From: Castellaniella sp049671645
Lineage (GTDB): Bacteria; Pseudomonadota; Gammaproteobacteria; Burkholderiales; Burkholderiaceae_B
Direction: 5' to 3'
Assembly (NCBI RefSeq): GCF_049671645.1
Contig: NZ_JBATVG010000016.1
Span: 1-64,000, forward strand
DNA: 64,000 bases
The notes under the pieces are model-generated. The model did not search any database. It saw nothing but the letters and a program-made list of their open reading frames with translations, and was not told where the DNA came from. Positions 1 to 8,926 of this stretch are shown here, one piece after another. The first letter of the stretch is position 1, and every line of letters begins with the position of its first letter. Made by a program: the position numbers and the translations under genes.

Positions 1-249
1 GCCGCCGGAATCGTCGGGCGTCGCCCCGCCGCACAGGCCCGTATTGCCCCCCTGGGGAATCACCGGCACCCCGGCCTGGGCGCAATAGCGCATGACCGCC
101 GCGACTTCGTCCGTGCTGCCCGGCCGCGCCACGGCCAGGGCCAGGCCCCGATAGCGTTCGCGCCAATCGATCTCGTAGGACCGGGCATCCGACCCGGTCA
201 GAACGTGCGATGCGCCAACCGCCGCCCGCAAAGCATCCAGATGATCCAT
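1..249 (-). CDS. FAD-binding oxidase/dehydrogenase (GlcD/D2HGDH-like), N-terminal part only
   Basis: The ATG lies at 249 and reading runs leftward off the window, giving 83 residues. The visible part is the beginning of a PCMH-type FAD domain (FAD_binding_4). It contains the stretch VARPGSTDEVAAVMRYC followed by the pyrophosphate-binding loop PQGGNTGLCGG, typical of D-lactate, glycolate and D-2-hydroxyglutarate dehydrogenases. These enzymes oxidise 2-hydroxy acids to 2-oxo acids with a bound FAD. The C-terminal substrate domain lies outside the window, so the substrate cannot be assigned. It is divergent from the phosphomannomutase gene to its right. Confidence 0.85.
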   Translation of the reverse strand, partial: MDHLDALRAAVGASHVLTGSDARSYEIDWRERYRGLALAVARPGSTDEVAAVMRYCAQAGVPVIPQGGNTGLCGGATPDDSGG

Positions 250-392
250 GAACTGACAATCCCGTAAGCTGTGCCAAGAGGCCTTCATTGTAATCGGCGA
301 TAATGGACGATGCCGCCGCCCCGGCACGCCCGGCAGGGCTTTCGGGAGCCGCCGGCCGCGACCCTGCTGCCCACTTTCGCCCGAGATCCGCC

Positions 393-1778
393 GTGTCCAC
401 TTCATTTCCTGAGTCCGTCTTCAAAGCCTACGACATCCGGGGCACGGTTCCCGACCAGTTGAACGACGTATTCGCCTACACCCTGGGCCTGGCGCTGGCC
501 GCCCAGGCCCGCCTGGAAAACGTCCGCAGCCTGGTGATCGGCCACGACGGCCGGCTCAGCAGCCCGAACCTGTCGTCGGCCTTGCAGGCCGGTTTGCACG
601 CGGGCGGCATCGACACGGTGGATCTGGGTCTGGTGCATACTCCGCTGGTGTATTTCGCCGCTCACCTGGACGGCAGCGGCTCGGGCGTGGCCATCACGGG
701 CAGCCACAATCCGCCCGACTACAACGGCTTCAAGCTGATGATGGGCGGCCGCACCCTGCATGGCGAGGGCATCCAGGCGCTGCGCGCCCGCATGGCCGAC
801 ATCCAGCCGCCGCAGGGCGCGACCCCGGGCCGGGCGCAATCCCGGGACCTGATCGACACCTACGTGCAACGCATCGCCGACCACGTGCGGCTGGCCCGCC
901 CCCTGCGCATTGCCATCGACTGCGGCAACGGCGTGGGCGCCGTGGCCGCCGGACGCCTGTTCCGCGCCCTGGGCTGCACGGTGGACGAGCTGTTCTGCAC
1001 GGTGGACGGGCATTTCCCCAATCACCACCCGGACCCGGCCGAACCCAAGAATCTGCAGGATCTGATCGACCATCTGCAGCGCACCGACTGCGACATCGGC
1101 CTGGCCTTCGACGGCGACGCCGACCGCCTGGGAGTCGTGACGAAATCGGGCCAGATCATCTGGCCCGACCGCCAGATGATCCTGTTCGCCCGGGACATCC
1201 TGCAGCGCGAACCCGGCGCCCCCATCATCTTCGACGTGAAATGCAGCCGTCACCTGGGGCAGGCCGTCCGCGACGCGGGCGGCGTCCCGCAGATGTCCCA
1301 GACGGGCCACTCCCTGATCAAGGCCCGCCTGGCCGAAACCGGCGCGCCGCTGGCCGGCGAAATGAGCGGCCACATCTTCTTCAAGGAACGCTGGTACGGC
1401 TTCGACGATGGGCTCTATGCCGGCGCGCGCCTGCTGGAAATCCTGTCGCGCAGCGACAACCCCAGCCAGTTGCTGGAAGCCCTGCCCCAGGGCCTGTCCA
1501 CCCCCGAACTGAAACTGCCCATGGCCGAGGGCGAACCGCACGCTTTCGTCCGCCGACTGCAAACCGAAGGCCGCTTTCCCACCGCCCGGGACCGCATCAC
1601 CATCGACGGCATTCGCGCCGAATACGCCGACGGCTTCGGCCTGGCCCGGGCGTCGAACACGACCCCCGTGGTGGTGCTGCGCTTCGAAGGCGATACGCCT
1701 GAAGCCCTGTCACGGATCCAGGCGGAATTCCGCGACGCGATCCACGCCCTGCTGCCGGGACGGGAACTGCCGTTCTGA
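393..1778 (+). CDS. Phosphomannomutase/phosphoglucomutase (ManB/AlgC type)
   Basis: A 461-residue alpha-D-phosphohexomutase that interconverts hexose 1- and 6-phosphates, feeding GDP-mannose or UDP-glucose synthesis for surface polysaccharides. It shows the phosphoserine loop TGSHNPPDYNG with Ser about residue 104, the metal loop DGDADR at 240-245, the sugar-specificity loop GEMSGH and the C-terminal phosphate-binding stretch RASNTTP. I chose the GTG at 393 because the protein then begins a few residues before FKAYDIRG, as in AlgC/ManB, and has the usual length near 460. An in-frame ATG at 303 would add 30 Ala/Pro/Arg-rich residues without family resemblance. It stands alone, convergent with the lyase gene at 1800. 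Confidence 0.93.
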   Translation: MSTSFPESVFKAYDIRGTVPDQLNDVFAYTLGLALAAQARLENVRSLVIGHDGRLSSPNLSSALQAGLHAGGIDTVDLGLVHTPLVYFAAHLDGSGSGVAITGSHNPPDYNGFKLMMGGRTLHGEGIQALRARMADIQPPQGATPGRAQSRDLIDTYVQRIADHVRLARPLRIAIDCGNGVGAVAAGRLFRALGCTVDELFCTVDGHFPNHHPDPAEPKNLQDLIDHLQRTDCDIGLAFDGDADRLGVVTKSGQIIWPDRQMILFARDILQREPGAPIIFDVKCSRHLGQAVRDAGGVPQMSQTGHSLIKARLAETGAPLAGEMSGHIFFKERWYGFDDGLYAGARLLEILSRSDNPSQLLEALPQGLSTPELKLPMAEGEPHAFVRRLQTEGRFPTARDRITIDGIRAEYADGFGLARASNTTPVVVLRFEGDTPEALSRIQAEFRDAIHALLPGRELPF

Positions 1779-1799
1779 AGACCCTGCGCGCTGGGGGTG

Positions 1800-2657
1800 T
1801 CAACCGCCATAACGCCGCCCCTGCGCCAATAGCTCCGGCGTGCCGATGACGGCATTCAGGCCATCGAAGTCCAGCATGCCGTCCTTCCAGGGTTGGGTGG
1901 AGCCATGCTGGAGCAAGCTGCCGTAATACGCCTGCAATGTGTGCGCCACGGCTCGTGCCGTCCCTCCCGGAAAGATGACGATGCGAAAGCCCAGCGCCGC
2001 CAGTGCATCGACGCTCTGCACAGGGGTCTTGCCGCCCTCGACCATGTTCGCCAGAAGCGGGACGCGGGCGGCAAAGCGTTCACAGGCGACCCGCATCTGC
2101 TCCGGCGTGCGCAAGGCTTCGATGAACAGCGCATCCGCGCCGGCGTCCAGATAGGACTCCGCCCGATCCAACGCGGCCTCCAGCCCCTCCGCCGCCAGCG
2201 CATCCGTCCGCGCCAGAATCAACGTGGATGAGCGGGTCCGCGCATCGACGGCGGCCCGTATCTTTCCGCACATCTCTGCGCCGGGGACGACGGTCTTGCC
2301 GTCCAGGTGCCCGCAGCGCTTGGGAAACGTCTGGTCCTCCAGCTGGATCATGGCGGCGCCCGCACGCTCAAAGCCGCGCACCGTGCGCTGCGTGTTCAGC
2401 GCATTGCCAAACCCGGTATCGGCATCGACAATGACCGGCGACGACACGCGCTCGGTGATGCGGGCCAGCGCGTCTTCAACCTCGGTATAGGTCGTCAGCC
2501 CGATGTCCGAACGACCCAATCGGGTATAGGCGATCGATGCGCCCGACAGATACAAGGCGTCAAATCCGGCCTGTTCGGCCAGCAATGCCGACAGGGCGTC
2601 ATACACGCCCGGGGCCAGCACGGCGCCGGCGGCCAGCCGATGCTCCAACGTTTTCAT
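1800..2657 (-). CDS. Isocitrate lyase/PEP mutase-family C-C lyase (PrpB/dimethylmalate lyase-like)
   Basis: A 285-residue (beta/alpha)8 enzyme. It shows the metal-binding stretch DADTGFG (78-84) and the loop KRCGH at 113-117, the signature of true isocitrate, 2-methylisocitrate and 2,3-dimethylmalate lyases, whose Cys is the general acid. That argues for C-C bond cleavage of a 2-hydroxy (methyl-branched) dicarboxylate or tricarboxylate to a keto acid plus a second acid, rather than PEP mutase activity. It is the last gene of the 13-gene leftward operon, 12 bases after the flavoprotein. Its place beside a LeuCD-type hydro-lyase recalls the end of nicotinate fermentation (dimethylmaleate hydratase, then dimethylmalate lyase). 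The exact substrate is unknown. Confidence 0.85.
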   Translation of the reverse strand: MKTLEHRLAAGAVLAPGVYDALSALLAEQAGFDALYLSGASIAYTRLGRSDIGLTTYTEVEDALARITERVSSPVIVDADTGFGNALNTQRTVRGFERAGAAMIQLEDQTFPKRCGHLDGKTVVPGAEMCGKIRAAVDARTRSSTLILARTDALAAEGLEAALDRAESYLDAGADALFIEALRTPEQMRVACERFAARVPLLANMVEGGKTPVQSVDALAALGFRIVIFPGGTARAVAHTLQAYYGSLLQHGSTQPWKDGMLDFDGLNAVIGTPELLAQGRRYGG

Positions 2658-2669
2658 GATGTCCAGATC

Positions 2670-4082
2670 CTAATCCGATGCAATATCCAGGCGCCGCCCA
2701 AGCTGCGCGGCCGCCGTGCCCGCGGCGATATACCCCCCGGCCACGGCGCTGAGCAAACCATTGCCCGATAGATAGCCCGATACGTCGTTGCCCGACACCC
2801 CCCGGGCGGCCCCGCCGGCAGCCAGCAGATTGGGAAACGGCAGGCCCCCGTCGCCCAGAACACGGCACTGCGCATCGATGTCCAGGCCGCCTTGCGTATG
2901 GAACAGGGCGCCCGTCACTTTGACGACGTAATAAGGCGCACTCAGGCCCCGCTCAAAATGGCGGCCATAGGGGTCCACGGCCTCCGGGCGGATGGCGCCC
3001 AGCGTATGGCTCACAACATCCGCATCACACCCGATGACAGCCGCCAGTTCGGCCAGATCGGCGCAGATCCGCACCGCCCGATTCGACTCCGCCTGCATGA
3101 AGTCTGGAAACGCGGACACCAGCGCCCGCGCCTGGCCGTCGAAGACATCCCAGGCGATGCCCCCCGGCTGCGCCAGCACCTGGACGGCCGCTTCGGAATA
3201 CCCATGCGTTTCATCGTGAAAGCGCCGGCCATTCCGATTGATCTGGACACCGCCGCCCATCATGACGGCCCAGGACACCAGCACCCCCAGCGGCGTGGCC
3301 CAGGAGCCATGTCCCTGATAAGCGCTCAGGTCGGCCAGACGGGCGCCAAGCTGCAATCCCCATTCGATGGCGCTGCCGTCATTGCCGGCATGGCCACCGT
3401 AGACGGCATCCTGCATGGCAGGCAGATATCGCCGCACCATGGACGGATTGCCGCCAAAACCGTTACAGGCCAGGATCAGCACGTCGCAGGCGATCACCTC
3501 CATCGTCCCGTCGGGGCGCTCACAGGCGACGGCCGATACCCGGTCATGACCATCCACCCAGATCTCGCGGGCCAGCGCGGAGTTCAACAGATACGCACCG
3601 GCATCGGTCGCCACCCGCGCCAGGGCGGCGACCAGGGCAGCCCCCGTGCGTTCGGGCAAGGTATGCATGCGGCGAGCGGTATGCCCCGGGTACAGGAAAC
3701 CATCCAGCACTTCGAATGCCAGGCCGTGGCGCGCAAGCTCGTCCATCGCCGGCGCCGCCGCGTCCGTGTAGGCGGCCACCAGATGCGCCGCCGCCGCGCC
3801 GCCGGCCTTGGCCTGAATGTCGGCCGCGAAACGCCGGGCGTCGTCCTCGATGCCTGCCGCCCGCTGCACGGCGGAACCGGCCGCAGGAATGAAACCGGAC
3901 GAGAGCGCCGACGATCCGCCGGGCGCGGCATCACGCTCGATCAGCACCGTATCGATACCGCTTCCTGCCAAACGCAGCGCCGCCGTCAAACCACAGGCGC
4001 CGGCGCCGATGATGACAACGGGAACGCGCATCGCCCCGGGGTCCGGCGCCATCCCCTTGCGAACCAGCGGCTGCGCGCTCAT
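2670..4082 (-). CDS. FAD-dependent oxidoreductase, fumarate reductase/SdhA flavoprotein family
   Basis: A 470-residue soluble flavoprotein with an N-terminal dinucleotide motif GAGACGL near residues 26-32, then ERDAAPGGSS for ribose binding, and a C-terminal FAD-closing segment GGAARGVSGNDVSGYLSG. This is the FAD_binding_2 family (fumarate reductase, tricarballylate dehydrogenase, 3-ketosteroid dehydrogenase), which makes or reduces C=C bonds next to carbonyl or carboxyl groups. No signal peptide is seen. Internal Met codons at residues 11 and 18 are possible alternative starts. It overlaps the preceding isochorismatase-fold gene by four bases (ATGA). In this operon it plausibly desaturates a succinate- or succinimide-like intermediate; that is inference. 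Confidence 0.85.
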   Translation of the reverse strand: MSAQPLVRKGMAPDPGAMRVPVVIIGAGACGLTAALRLAGSGIDTVLIERDAAPGGSSALSSGFIPAAGSAVQRAAGIEDDARRFAADIQAKAGGAAAAHLVAAYTDAAAPAMDELARHGLAFEVLDGFLYPGHTARRMHTLPERTGAALVAALARVATDAGAYLLNSALAREIWVDGHDRVSAVACERPDGTMEVIACDVLILACNGFGGNPSMVRRYLPAMQDAVYGGHAGNDGSAIEWGLQLGARLADLSAYQGHGSWATPLGVLVSWAVMMGGGVQINRNGRRFHDETHGYSEAAVQVLAQPGGIAWDVFDGQARALVSAFPDFMQAESNRAVRICADLAELAAVIGCDADVVSHTLGAIRPEAVDPYGRHFERGLSAPYYVVKVTGALFHTQGGLDIDAQCRVLGDGGLPFPNLLAAGGAARGVSGNDVSGYLSGNGLLSAVAGGYIAAGTAAAQLGRRLDIASD

Positions 4083-4687
4083 GGCGTCAGCCTATCCAGA
4101 ATGTCCTGGCACAACGCAATATCCGCCACAGTCCTCAGGTCCGCCAACGCGGCCTCGTGCTGGGCGACGGTAGGCGCGGCGCACCCGTCCGCCAACACAG
4201 TGACGTGGTAGTCGCGCATATGGGCATCGCGCACGGTACTGGCGACGCCGCCGTTGGTCACGATACCGGCGACGACCAGACTGGAGATGCCGGCACGGCG
4301 CAATACCCAGTCCAACTGGGTATTGAAGAAGGCCGAATACGCCACCTTCCAGACGGAAACATCCACCAGGCCATCCAGTTCCGCCACGTTCGCATGGCCG
4401 GCCGACCCGGCGGCGAAATCGCCTTTCGCGAGGAATGGACGCAACTGTTTCAAATGCGGCGAGATCATGGGTTCGCCGCCCGCATCCGGCCACAGCGTGA
4501 ATTGGCTGGCGGCGACAAAGCCCCCCCGGGCCTTCAGCGCCCGGGCCACGGGCGCCACCCGCGCGGGCAAGGCGCGCGCCTGCGGGCTGACGGCGCCGCC
4601 CCGGTGATACGCGCCCCCCGGCGCCAGGAAATCGTTCTGCAGATCAATGACGACCAGGGCGGTTTTGCGAGGATCCAATGCATCCAT
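4079..4687 (-). CDS. Isochorismatase-fold hydrolase lacking the catalytic cysteine
   Basis: A 202-residue cysteine-hydrolase-superfamily protein. The catalytic Asp (D15 in VVIDLQNDF) and Lys (K114 in VWKVAYSAF) are present. The nucleophile position, normally Cys in TNxCVxST, reads TNGGVAST, so residue 147 is Gly. Cys-containing members are amidases (nicotinamidase, maleamate amidase, N-carbamoylsarcosine amidase). Members with Gly there, such as PhzD and EntB, cleave isochorismate-type vinyl ethers with Asp and Lys only. Ordinary amidase chemistry is therefore doubtful. It lies 3 bases after hyuA and overlaps the flavoprotein gene. Confidence 0.85.
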   Translation of the reverse strand: MDALDPRKTALVVIDLQNDFLAPGGAYHRGGAVSPQARALPARVAPVARALKARGGFVAASQFTLWPDAGGEPMISPHLKQLRPFLAKGDFAAGSAGHANVAELDGLVDVSVWKVAYSAFFNTQLDWVLRRAGISSLVVAGIVTNGGVASTVRDAHMRDYHVTVLADGCAAPTVAQHEAALADLRTVADIALCQDILDRLTP

Positions 4688-4690
4688 GGC

Positions 4691-6745
4691 TCACTCCTGA
4701 GGCGTTGACCGGGAGACCAGCAGATTGCCCAGCGCGTCGACGCTGCCGAAAAACCCCGGCTCGATCCAGATCGTCGTATCCGCCTGCTCCAGGATCGCCG
4801 GGCCGTCCACCCTGGCGCCCACCGGCAAATCCAGGCGCGCGTAACGCACGGCGTCATGCCACCTCCCCGCGTGATACACCGCCTGGACGCCCAGCGCGGC
4901 AGGCATGTCCCGAGCGGTCGGCGCCAGCAGCGCCAAGTCGAACTTGGGACGCCGGCCGATACGCGCATACCGGAGATTCAGGATGCGCACTGGAATGCCG
5001 CTGAGACTACGTCCAAAGGCGGCCTGATAGGCCCGATCAAATGCGGCGGCAATCCCCGTCCGTTTCAGGGCGGAACGACCGACATCCACGGAAACAGTGT
5101 GGCTTTGCCCCACATACAACATATCCAGCTCGATACTTTCGCAAACCCCCTCGAAGGCCACGCCGGCGGAATCGAGCCGCGCCTGACACCCCTGCGCCAA
5201 CTCATCGATCCGGTTCAACAAATCATCCTCATCCAGCGCGTCCAGGGCGACATTCAAAGTCTGCACGCTGTCATGCCGCATATCCGCCATCACGCAGCCC
5301 AGGGCCGACGTGACGCCTGGAAAGCGAGGCACGATCCCGTGGGCGGTGCCCACTTCGTTCATCATGGCGCACACATGCAGGGCGCCGCCGCCGCCAAACG
5401 GCATATAGGCGAACTTGCGCGGATCATGCCCCCGCTCGATGGAGACCAGCCGGATGGCGCCCGCCATCTTGGCATTGGCCACGGTCAGGACCGCTTCCGC
5501 AGCGGCATACATGTCCAATCCCAAGGGCTGCGCCACGTGCTCCGTGATCGCCGCGCCCGCCAGACCGGCGTCCATGGCGTTCAACAGGCCGCCTCCCAAG
5601 GGGCGATCCGCGGCGATGCGGCCCAGCAGCACATTGGCGTCCGTCACCGTCGGCCGGGTATTGCCGCGACCATAGCAGGCCGGGCCGGGGTTGCTGCCGG
5701 CGGACTCGGGTCCCACCTGCAGCAGGCCGCCCGCATCCACGCTGGCGATCGATCCGCCGCCCGCGCCGATAGTTTCGATCTGAATCATCGGCGCCCGCAC
5801 GACCATGCCGAAATCGATGGCGGTCTGCGCCGCCAGCGATGCCTCGCCATCCGCCACCAGCGAGACATCAAACGACGTGCCGCCCATATCCCCGGTCACG
5901 ACATTCGGGAAACCGGCCGCGCGCGCGATGGCCGCACACGCAATCACGCCGGCGGCAGGCCCGGACAGCGCCGTGCGAACCGGCACGTGGCAGGCCGTCT
6001 CGCGCGACATGACCCCGCCATTGCTCTGCACGATCAGCAGCTCTCCCTTGAAGCCCTGGCCCTGCAGGTCCTGCTCCAGGCGATTCAGATAACTGCCCAC
6101 CACCGGCTGCAGCACCGCATTCAGCACGGCGGTGGAGCACCGTTCGAATTCCCGGATCTCCGGCAGCACCTCGGACGCGGCGGTGACGTTGTCGTTCGGC
6201 CAGATCTCGCGCACCTTGGCCACAGCCAGGGCTTCGTTGACCGAATTGGCATAGGCATTGATGAAAAACACGCACACGGCTTCGCATCCCTGATCCAACA
6301 GGGCGCGCGCCGCCGCTTCGACCTGAATCAGATCCACCGGCGTATGCACCGTGCCATCCGCCAGGACGCGTTCGCTCACTTCCAGACGCAGGTCCCGCGG
6401 CACCACCGGTTCATAGTTGCCGCGCAGGCCCCAGGTCTGCGGCCGATCGCGCCGACGCATCTCCAGCACATCCCGAAAACCGGCCGATGTGATGATGCCC
6501 GTACGCGCCACCTTGCGCTCCAGAAGCGCGTTGGTGCCCACCGTCGTGCCATGCACGATGGTGGCGATATCGTCGGCGCCATCGGCGATCTGCGCCACGC
6601 CATTCATGAAGCCGCGCGCCTCCTCGCCCCGGGTCGAGGGCACCTTGACCACGCGCGCGGAACCGCCTTTTCCATCCAGCACGAACAGGTCCGTAAAGGT
6701 ACCGCCCACGTCCACGCCAACGACCAACCCCTGCCCTGCGTTCAT
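4691..6745 (-). CDS. hyuA: HyuA-type subunit: hydantoinase/oxoprolinase family, ATP-binding subunit
   Basis: A 684-residue protein with the actin/hexokinase-fold phosphate loop GVDVGGTFTDLFV at the N-terminus, then ATIVHGTTVGTNALLERK and the central GDMGGTSFDVSLV, all standard for hydantoinase A/N-methylhydantoinase A/oxoprolinase. These subunits bind and spend ATP to activate a cyclic amide or imide (5-oxoproline, N-methylhydantoin, caprolactam) or, in acetone carboxylase relatives, a ketone. The C-terminal domain ending in GPAILEQADTTIWIEPG is complete. Its start overlaps the end of hyuB by four bases, so the subunits are co-translated. The substrate cannot be read from the sequence. Confidence 0.9.
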   Translation of the reverse strand: MNAGQGLVVGVDVGGTFTDLFVLDGKGGSARVVKVPSTRGEEARGFMNGVAQIADGADDIATIVHGTTVGTNALLERKVARTGIITSAGFRDVLEMRRRDRPQTWGLRGNYEPVVPRDLRLEVSERVLADGTVHTPVDLIQVEAAARALLDQGCEAVCVFFINAYANSVNEALAVAKVREIWPNDNVTAASEVLPEIREFERCSTAVLNAVLQPVVGSYLNRLEQDLQGQGFKGELLIVQSNGGVMSRETACHVPVRTALSGPAAGVIACAAIARAAGFPNVVTGDMGGTSFDVSLVADGEASLAAQTAIDFGMVVRAPMIQIETIGAGGGSIASVDAGGLLQVGPESAGSNPGPACYGRGNTRPTVTDANVLLGRIAADRPLGGGLLNAMDAGLAGAAITEHVAQPLGLDMYAAAEAVLTVANAKMAGAIRLVSIERGHDPRKFAYMPFGGGGALHVCAMMNEVGTAHGIVPRFPGVTSALGCVMADMRHDSVQTLNVALDALDEDDLLNRIDELAQGCQARLDSAGVAFEGVCESIELDMLYVGQSHTVSVDVGRSALKRTGIAAAFDRAYQAAFGRSLSGIPVRILNLRYARIGRRPKFDLALLAPTARDMPAALGVQAVYHAGRWHDAVRYARLDLPVGARVDGPAILEQADTTIWIEPGFFGSVDALGNLLVSRSTPQE

Positions 6746-8415
6746 GCCGACTGCTCCTTCAAACCCTCATCACTGACGTAGCCCATCCTGCGATCATGCT
6801 CCCGCGCCGCCGCAGTGCGGCGGGCTGGATCCCCGTATCCGCCGCCACCCGGCGTTTCGAGACGCACTCGTTCCCCCCGCTTCAACTGGATGCCCAGCAT
6901 CTTCGACCGCATGGGCGGAACGCGCCATTCGCCATCCTGCTGATAGCGGAACACGTTCAAGGCGGCGGCCCCGCCCCCGACGATGCCTTTGGGGGCGCTG
7001 CGCCCCCGTTCGCCGAAAATGAACGCCTCGGCCGATTCTTCGAGGACTTCGATTTCATAGATCGCGCCCAGGCCGCCGCGATGGGCGCCATCGCCGGCCG
7101 AGTCCGGCCTCAGCGCCCATTGCGTGAAGCGCACTGGATACGCGGCCTCCAGGATTTCCAGAGGCGGAATGGTGGCGGTCGAAATGGGGGCGTTGCCATG
7201 ACTCAAGCCGTCTCCGTCCGAATGGCCCCCATGGCCGCCGCCAAAGAAGCTGAACATCACCCAGCGCTGGCCTTTGCGGGCGGGATCGGTGCGGTAGCCC
7301 GCGATCGACAAGGCATTGATGGTGCCGTAGGCCTGCGCCATCGCGCGCTCCGGCGCCGCCTGGGCCATCGCGCAGAAAATGACGTCGATCATTCTCAGGA
7401 TGGTTTCGGTATAGCCGCCGACCGGACGCGGCCGGTCGGCGGAAATCAACAGCCCATCGGGCAACACGACGTCCACCGCATCCAGCACGCCCGCATTGGC
7501 CGGCACATCGGGAAAGAGGTGCTTCAGCGCGACATAGCACGCGGCAATCGCCGTTGCCCGGGAGATATTCACAGGCCCGGCGCAGGCGGGCGATGTCCCG
7601 GAAAAATCCAATGCCAGCCGCCCATCCGCGATCTTCAAGCGCAGTGCGATGCGCAGCGGCTCATCGCGGACTCCATCGTTGTCCAGCAGATCCTCGAAGG
7701 CATATTCGCCGTCGGGCAATGCGGCGATATGATCCCGCATCAGACGGCGCGCGCGCTCACGCAGGGTATCCAGCGTTTCCAGCACGGTGACATCGCCATA
7801 CTCGCCCAATAAACCGTCCAGGCGGCGGGCGCCCAGGTCCAGGGCAGCCAACTGGCCGTTCAGATCACCCCATAGGCTGTTCGGCAACCGGGTATTGGCC
7901 TTCAGGATGGCCAACACGTCCGGGTCCAGCGTTCCGGCGCGCACGATACGCACCGGCGGAATCTGGACCGCTTCCTGCCAGCATTCGGTGGCTGCCGGGT
8001 TGTAATTGCCGGGCACCGCGCCGCCGACATCGTGCCAGTGGGCGGCCGAGGCCAGAAAGCAGAACAGCCGGCCATCCCTGAACACAGGCCGCACCAGCTT
8101 GAAATCATTGGCGTGCGTGCCTCCCTCGTAGGGATCGTTGAACAACCAGACATCCCCATCGACCATGCCGCCGCGCTCGGAGGCTGCATTCGCGGCCGCC
8201 TTGACCGCAAACGCCATCGCGCCCACGAAGACCGGAAGCCCCGATTTCCCCTGGATCAGGGTCGCGCCGGTCCGGGCATCGTACATGCCATGGCACGCAT
8301 CATGAGCCTCGGCGATGATGGGATTGAACGCGCTGCGATACAAGGTCGCGTCCATTTCGTCGGCGATCTGTTCCAGGCGGCCCTTCAGAACCGCCAGGGT
8401 GACGGGATCAAGCAT
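6742..8415 (-). CDS. hyuB: HyuB-type subunit: hydantoinase B/oxoprolinase family, catalytic subunit
   Basis: A 557-residue hydantoinase_B protein. It shows the metal-site region SAFNPIIAEAHDACHGMYDA, the VWLFNDPYEGGTHANDF motif and SGTSPACAGPVNISRATA. The C-terminus carries GGHGGHSDGDGLSHGN and ETPGGGGYGDPARR, which close the active site in N-methylhydantoinase and 5-oxoprolinase B parts. It pairs with HyuA to hydrolyse a cyclic amide or imide in an ATP-dependent reaction in the cytoplasm. It follows the small hydro-lyase subunit by 10 bases. Related carboxylases cannot be excluded, but no small third subunit like that of acetone carboxylase is present. Confidence 0.9.
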   Translation of the reverse strand: MLDPVTLAVLKGRLEQIADEMDATLYRSAFNPIIAEAHDACHGMYDARTGATLIQGKSGLPVFVGAMAFAVKAAANAASERGGMVDGDVWLFNDPYEGGTHANDFKLVRPVFRDGRLFCFLASAAHWHDVGGAVPGNYNPAATECWQEAVQIPPVRIVRAGTLDPDVLAILKANTRLPNSLWGDLNGQLAALDLGARRLDGLLGEYGDVTVLETLDTLRERARRLMRDHIAALPDGEYAFEDLLDNDGVRDEPLRIALRLKIADGRLALDFSGTSPACAGPVNISRATAIAACYVALKHLFPDVPANAGVLDAVDVVLPDGLLISADRPRPVGGYTETILRMIDVIFCAMAQAAPERAMAQAYGTINALSIAGYRTDPARKGQRWVMFSFFGGGHGGHSDGDGLSHGNAPISTATIPPLEILEAAYPVRFTQWALRPDSAGDGAHRGGLGAIYEIEVLEESAEAFIFGERGRSAPKGIVGGGAAALNVFRYQQDGEWRVPPMRSKMLGIQLKRGERVRLETPGGGGYGDPARRTAAAREHDRRMGYVSDEGLKEQSA

Positions 8416-8425
8416 GATGTTCTTC

Positions 8426-8926
8426 CTAAGAGAGTTGACGCTGCTTGAGCACGTTCAGCAGCCCGCCGGCTGCGACCATGTCCAAGAGAAACGCCGGAAC
8501 CGCCTCGCACTGCAATTCGGCGGGCTCGGCGGCCGGACGCGCGATACGCCCCGCCATCGGGTCGAATGCGATCCGTTCGCCTTCGGCCAGGACCTCGGCT
8601 TGCCCGCAGGTCAGCAACAGCAAGCCGACATTGAATGCATTGCGAAAAAACAGGCCGCCGAAAGAAGGCGCGATGACGGCGGCCACCCCCAGCCGGACCA
8701 AAGCCGCCGCCGCCTGCTCCCGCGATGAGCCGATCCCGAAATTGTGGCCTGCCACCAGGACGTCGCCCGGCCGGACTTCTGCCGCGAATTCAGGCCTGAC
8801 CCGCTGCAGGCAATGGCGCGCAATCTCTTCGATGCCGAACTTCATATAGGCGCCGGGGGCCAGCGCGTCCGTGTCGATATCCGCCCCAACCCGCCAGACG
8901 CGGTGCGTTGCGATCTGATCCGTCAT
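8426..8926 (-). CDS. LeuD-like small subunit of an aconitase-superfamily hydro-lyase
   Basis: A 166-residue swivel domain. It begins HRVWRVGADIDTDALAPGAY and carries the substrate-loop motif GHNFGIGSSREQA, as in 3-isopropylmalate dehydratase small subunits and DmdB of 2,3-dimethylmalate dehydratase. I chose the ATG at 8926: it forms an ATGA overlap with the large-subunit stop and gives the family N-terminus. A frame open further upstream has no family resemblance. With the 424-residue large subunit it should add or remove water across a C=C of a branched dicarboxylate. The catabolic setting (no leuA or leuB nearby) argues against leucine synthesis. Confidence 0.88.
   Translation of the reverse strand: MTDQIATHRVWRVGADIDTDALAPGAYMKFGIEEIARHCLQRVRPEFAAEVRPGDVLVAGHNFGIGSSREQAAAALVRLGVAAVIAPSFGGLFFRNAFNVGLLLLTCGQAEVLAEGERIAFDPMAGRIARPAAEPAELQCEAVPAFLLDMVAAGGLLNVLKQRQLS

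Noticed and set aside
4856..6781. Plus-strand open frame of about 640 codons opposite hyuA
   Set aside because: HyuA motifs are clear on the minus strand and the antisense protein is Arg/His-rich noise.
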